Assembly: GCF_001514205.1 (NCBI RefSeq)
Contig: NZ_KQ948778.1
Span: 94,270 to 158,269 of the forward strand
Length of the DNA: 64,000 nucleotides
Direction of reading: 5' to 3'
Origin: Streptomyces griseoruber
Lineage (GTDB): Bacteria > Actinomycetota > Actinomycetes > Streptomycetales > Streptomycetaceae
A model generated the notes under the pieces. It was not told the origin of the DNA, searched no databases, and saw only the letters and a program-made list of their open reading frames with translations. Both the position numbers and the translations under genes were made by a program. Numbering within the stretch: position 1 is the stretch's first letter; every line of letters begins with the position of its first letter. Below are positions 61,041-64,000 of this stretch, one piece after another.

Positions 61041-62363
61041 ATGGTTTCACCCCGAAGGTCCCGAAGACGGCGCTGGGCTTCGCTGCTCGGGGCGACCGCG
61101 CTCGCGGTCACCGCGGGCGGCGCGCTCGCGTGTCCGGCCGGCGCCGCCGACAACGTGGACTTCGCGACGCACTGCATCCCGCCGGCGATCGCGGGCATCC
61201 CGCCGATCGACGGCACCACCACCGCGAAGATCACGGTGGACAACACCAGCCCCAAGGTCGGCGACACCGTCACGGTGACCTACACGGTGGTCAAGGCCGC
61301 CGCGAGCAACCCCACCGTGATCGACCTGCCGGCCGACATCATGACGCCGACCGGCGTGGTCGCCCTCGGCGGCGCGCAGACCGGCAACATCACCGTCGCG
61401 GGGCCGAAGAAGAACGACCCGGTGCCCGGCAACGGCGCCTTCCCGTCGTTCTCGATGACCGGCACGTTCACGGTCACCTCGCCCGGCGCGATCACCCTCT
61501 CGCCCGGCGACTACAACATCCACACCAGCTACATCCTGGAGCTGGACACCGTCTGCACGGTGACCAACCCGCCCGCCCCGGTGTCGGAGACGATCACCGC
61601 GGCGGACAACCCGCCCGCCAACACCCGTAACCTCGCACTCGGTTCGGCCTCCGGCGGCCCGGGCGACCCCGTCGGCTTCACCGGCGGCGGCTTCACCGCG
61701 GGCGCGACGGTCACCGTCGCCGGGCGCTCCGGATCCGTCGAGACCGCGGACAGGACCACCGTGACCGCGGACTCCTCGGGCAGCATCTCCGGCTCGCTCG
61801 TCGTCCATGACCTCACCACCACCGGGGTCGTGGCGTACGAGGGCAGCGCCTGGAGCTCCGACCTGGGCACCTCGACCGCCGCGTACGTCGTCATCGACGA
61901 CACACCCGTCCCCGAGGGCAGCCAGAAGCTGACGACGACCGTCAGGGCGGGTGACCTGTCCATGGAGCAGTCCGGGGACAGCGTCGCGATGTCCACGGTC
62001 GACTTCGGCTCCGGCGACCCCTCGACCGGCGACCTCAACGCGGTGACGGTCAAGGACTACCGCGGCGGACCCGCGGGCTGGTCCCTGACCGGCAAGGTCA
62101 CCGACTTCAGCGGACCCGGCGCCAAGATCGACGCCGGCAAGCTGAGCTGGACGCCCGTCTGCACCACCAAGGCGGACAGCCCGAGCACCTGCCAGGCCGG
62201 CTCGTCCGGCGTCGTGGGCAGCGCGGGGGCGACCCTCGCCTCCACCCCGGACGGCACGCTCACCGGTGGTGAGTTCACCGCGAAGGCCGGGCTCTCCCTC
62301 GACGTACCGGCGTTCACGCCACCGGGCTCGTACGCCGGTGTCCTGACGCTCACGCTCACCTGA
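61041..62363 (+). CDS. WxL-domain-like surface protein
   Basis: The 440-residue protein has a signal peptide (RRRRWASLLGATALAVTAGGALACPAGAA), an N-terminal beta domain with two cysteines, an Ig-like part (GGPGDPVGFTGGGFTAGATVTVAG) and a C-terminal region with the WxL motif in GGPAGWSLTGKVTDFSG (Trp near residue 347). In Firmicutes, WxL proteins attach to peptidoglycan with DUF916 partners; a DUF916-like gene follows here. The second WxL of classical domains reads LSWTPVC, so it is divergent. The ATG follows GGAGGAGGGG. Confidence 0.72.
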   Translation: MVSPRRSRRRRWASLLGATALAVTAGGALACPAGAADNVDFATHCIPPAIAGIPPIDGTTTAKITVDNTSPKVGDTVTVTYTVVKAAASNPTVIDLPADIMTPTGVVALGGAQTGNITVAGPKKNDPVPGNGAFPSFSMTGTFTVTSPGAITLSPGDYNIHTSYILELDTVCTVTNPPAPVSETITAADNPPANTRNLALGSASGGPGDPVGFTGGGFTAGATVTVAGRSGSVETADRTTVTADSSGSISGSLVVHDLTTTGVVAYEGSAWSSDLGTSTAAYVVIDDTPVPEGSQKLTTTVRAGDLSMEQSGDSVAMSTVDFGSGDPSTGDLNAVTVKDYRGGPAGWSLTGKVTDFSGPGAKIDAGKLSWTPVCTTKADSPSTCQAGSSGVVGSAGATLASTPDGTLTGGEFTAKAGLSLDVPAFTPPGSYAGVLTLTLT

Positions 62364-62468
62364 ACCACCCGTCCTCGCGGTGGCCGGGCGGCCGCCCCAC
62401 AGGCCCGCACCCGCCCGCCCACCGAGCCCGTCCCATCACCCGTGGAACGTCTGTGGGGGTCCGCACCC

Positions 62469-63491
62469 ATGTCGCTGCGCAAGCCGTACGCCGTTCTCCT
62501 CCCGGTGCTCCTGCCGTTGCTGCTGGGCCTGCTGACCGCCGCGCCCGCCCGGGCCGCCGACAACGGCAGCTGGTCCGTCTACCCCGTCTCCTCGGCCGTC
62601 GCCGCACGGCCGTACTTCTATGTCTCCGCCGATCCCGGCCAGAGCGTCCAGGACAAGGTCGTCGTCGCCAACAAGACGGCCGGGCCCCTCACCTTCCGGC
62701 TCTACGCCGCCGACGCCTACAACACCGCCCGCGACGGCGGTTTCGCCGTGAAGTCGCTCGGGGAGCGGATGCGGGGCGTGGGCGCGTGGGCCGTACTGCC
62801 GAAGGAGCGGGTCACCGTGCCCGCTCACAAGACCGTCACCGTGCCGTTCACCGTCAAGGTGCCCGAGGACGCCGAGCCCGGGGACCATCCCGGCGCGATC
62901 GTCGCCCTCGACGAACGGATAGACCGGGGCGACGGCTCGGTCGCCCTCGGCGTCCAACGGGCGGTCGGCGCCCGCGTCTACCTCACGGTCGGCGGTCCCA
63001 CCCTGCCCGCGCTGGCCGTCGAGAACGTCCACATCAGCCACCACCAGCCCCTGGTCCCCGGGCTCGGCGACAGCACGGCGACGATCTCCTACACCCTGCA
63101 CAACACGGGCAACGTCACCCTCCGGCCCAAGGTCGCCCTCAGGGCCGAGGGCCTCTTCGGCCGCACGCTCCTCACCCGAGACCTGAAGAAACTCCCCTCC
63201 CAGCTCCTCCCGGGCCAACGCGTCCGCCTGACGGAACGGTGGACGGGGGCGCCTCAGCTCGACTGGGCGGACGTGAAGCTGACGGCGACGGCCACGGGCA
63301 CCAAGGAGTCGGCGACGGCGTCGTTCGTGGCGGTGCCGTGGCTGCCGGTCGGGGTGATGGCGGCGGGGCTGGCCATCGCCGGTCGGCTCTTGCTCGGACG
63401 GCGACGCCAACGCCGGTCAGGGGCGCGGGGAACTGCGCGACCAGCCCCCACCCACCCGCAGACGAAAACACACACGACAACCGGTGCTTAA
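62469..63491 (+). CDS. DUF916-like (WxL-interacting) membrane protein
   Basis: The 340-residue protein has a signal peptide (YAVLLPVLLPLLLGLLTAAPARA), a DUF916-like first domain (NGSWSVYPVSSAVAARPYFYVSADPGQSVQDKVVVANKT, LYAADAYNTARDGGFAVKS), a DUF3324-like second domain (LHNTGNVTLRPKVALRAEGLFGR) and one C-terminal membrane span (LPVGVMAAGLAIAGRLLL) with a basic stop-transfer. In Firmicutes such proteins anchor WxL proteins at the cell wall. I start at ATG 62469 after GGGGGT. The last 25 or so residues are encoded by a dispersed repeat and look like an added tail. Confidence 0.75.
   Translation: MSLRKPYAVLLPVLLPLLLGLLTAAPARAADNGSWSVYPVSSAVAARPYFYVSADPGQSVQDKVVVANKTAGPLTFRLYAADAYNTARDGGFAVKSLGERMRGVGAWAVLPKERVTVPAHKTVTVPFTVKVPEDAEPGDHPGAIVALDERIDRGDGSVALGVQRAVGARVYLTVGGPTLPALAVENVHISHHQPLVPGLGDSTATISYTLHNTGNVTLRPKVALRAEGLFGRTLLTRDLKKLPSQLLPGQRVRLTERWTGAPQLDWADVKLTATATGTKESATASFVAVPWLPVGVMAAGLAIAGRLLLGRRRQRRSGARGTARPAPTHPQTKTHTTTGA
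63418..63450. repeat. dispersed Streptomyces-type repeat, copy 2, inside the 3' end of the DUF916-like gene
   Basis: CAGGGGCGCGGGGAACTGCG followed by CGACCAGCCCCCACCC, the same core as at 24038. Here it is translated as the tail GARGTARPAPTHP after the membrane anchor, moving the stop codon downstream. Confidence 0.8.
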
Positions 63492-63826
63492 AGCGCGTCG
63501 GGCCCCCGCTCACCCGTCCGCACCCGCACCACCGTCTCCACCGGCACCGCCCACACCTTCCCGTCCCCGATCTTCCCGGTGTGCGCCGCCCGCACGATCG
63601 CGTCGATCACGGCATCGGACTCCGCGTCCTCGACGACGACCTCGATCCGCACCTTCGGCACGAGGTCGACCTGGTACTCGGCCCCCCGGTACACCTCGGT
63701 GTGGCCGCGCTGCCGGCCGTACCCGCTGGCCTCGGTCACGGTCAGCCCGTGGATACCGAGCTCCTGCAGCGCCGTCTTGACCTCGTCGAGGCGGTACGGC
63801 TTGACGATCGCGGTGATGAGCTTCAT
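63488..63826 (-). CDS. glnK: nitrogen regulatory protein PII (GlnK)
   Basis: PII protein that binds ATP, ADP and 2-oxoglutarate and controls AmtB. The 112-residue protein has the PII start KLITAIVKPYRLDEVKTAL, the T-loop GHTEVYRGAEY with Tyr51, the site adenylylated in streptomycetes, and the C-terminal signature TGKIGDGKVWAVPVE. Its start overlaps the amtB stop by ATGA. Its stop overlaps the stop of the convergent DUF916-like gene by a few bases. glnD, which follows glnK in the usual streptomycete amtB-glnK-glnD operon, is not present downstream. Confidence 0.97.
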   Translation of the reverse strand: MKLITAIVKPYRLDEVKTALQELGIHGLTVTEASGYGRQRGHTEVYRGAEYQVDLVPKVRIEVVVEDAESDAVIDAIVRAAHTGKIGDGKVWAVPVETVVRVRTGERGPDAL

Positions 63827-64000
63827 TCCGGGGGCTTGACCTTCTGGGCGGAGGGGAGGACGGAGTGGCCGACCGGGGCACCGTGGCCCAGGACGCCGTG
63901 ATCGTATGCGGTCTCGGCGTGCACCGTAAGGTCCAGGCCGGTGTACTCCTGGTCCTCGTCCGCGCGGAAGCCCAGCGTGCGGTCGAGGACCGTGCCGATG
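63823..64000 (-). CDS. amtB: ammonium transporter AmtB, C-terminal part (cut by the window edge)
   Basis: The last 58 codons of an ammonium transporter gene run off the window edge. The reading LGFRADEDQEYTGLD, LTVHAETAYDHG matches the conserved cytoplasmic C-terminus of Amt proteins (GxR..xxxExxGLDxxxHxExAY), which contacts PII. It overlaps glnK by ATGA, so GlnK and AmtB are translated from the same mRNA. Confidence 0.93.
   Translation of the reverse strand, partial: IGTVLDRTLGFRADEDQEYTGLDLTVHAETAYDHGVLGHGAPVGHSVLPSAQKVKPPE

Noticed and set aside
60233..61630. Continuous plus-strand frame bridging the two exported-protein genes
   Set aside because: Both genes have their own signal peptide and ribosome-binding site in another frame; the bridge is His/Arg/Gly-rich without any domain.
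63501..63901. Plus-strand extension of frames across glnK
   Set aside because: GlnK on the minus strand is unmistakable by its T-loop and C-terminal signature.

Overview
The window reads as a chromosomal core segment of a Streptomyces or a very close relative. GC content is very high with strong third-position GC bias, GTG starts are common, and the gene order is the actinobacterial housekeeping order (nadD-rsfS-histidine phosphatase, degV-comEA-comEC-holA-rpsT-lepA, hrcA-dnaJ-rsmE, phoH-ybeY-corC). Every call rests on reading the sequence and recalled family features; no database was searched.

Layout. 1-651 holds only tandem repeats, then proA. 2.0-5.4 kb has two related single-pass membrane proteins, an M48 protease and two tiny membrane proteins. 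5.5-9.1 kb is nadD, a degenerate LytR-CpsA-Psr protein, rsfS and a phosphatase. 9.2-10.1 kb has two identical tRNA-Ala(GGC) genes around two zinc-ribbon miniproteins. 10.2-13.2 kb is a minus-strand redox pair (NuoF-like flavoprotein with a ferredoxin tail, plus a cytochrome-b-like membrane protein). 13.4-16.5 kb is leuS behind an apparent leucine leader-peptide attenuator. 16.6-30.2 kb carries a coiled-coil membrane protein, DegV, ComEA/ComEC, arylamine N-acetyltransferase, a YceI fusion, HolA-like, SnoaL-like, rpsT, lepA and an acyl-CoA synthetase with a candidate operator. 30.5-40.4 kb holds a SpoIIE-type phosphatase, hemW, DUF3097, an MBL hydrolase, CIRCE-hrcA-dnaJ, a nitronate monooxygenase, rsmE, a VOC protein and a lipoprotein.

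40.4-56.4 kb looks like a more variable insert within the core order: a tricorn protease, a two-gene module of an alpha/beta hydrolase and a transglutaminase-like/NACHT/membrane protein, HIT, RNase Z with an in-frame repeat insertion, an adenine-deaminase-type enzyme ending at a MITE-like palindrome, an MFS transporter, and a D-glucarate catabolic cluster (IclR regulator, kdgD, gudD) followed by a PfkB kinase. 56.5-60.2 kb returns to phoH, ybeY, corC, an MmcQ-like gene and a zinc-less cytidine-deaminase-like gene, but era, expected next, is absent. 60.4-63.5 kb encodes three exported proteins resembling a WxL/DUF916 surface system, and the window ends in minus-strand glnK and the 3' end of amtB.

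The best candidate for an undescribed system is the hydrolase plus transglutaminase-like/NACHT module (43.7-48.0 kb). Other strong points are the leuS attenuator, the WxL-like cluster, the repeat-driven changes (RNase Z insertion, MITE shared by two stop codons, minisatellite before proA) and the many genes whose start lies 6-7 bases after a TANNNT -10 box, implying leaderless mRNAs.
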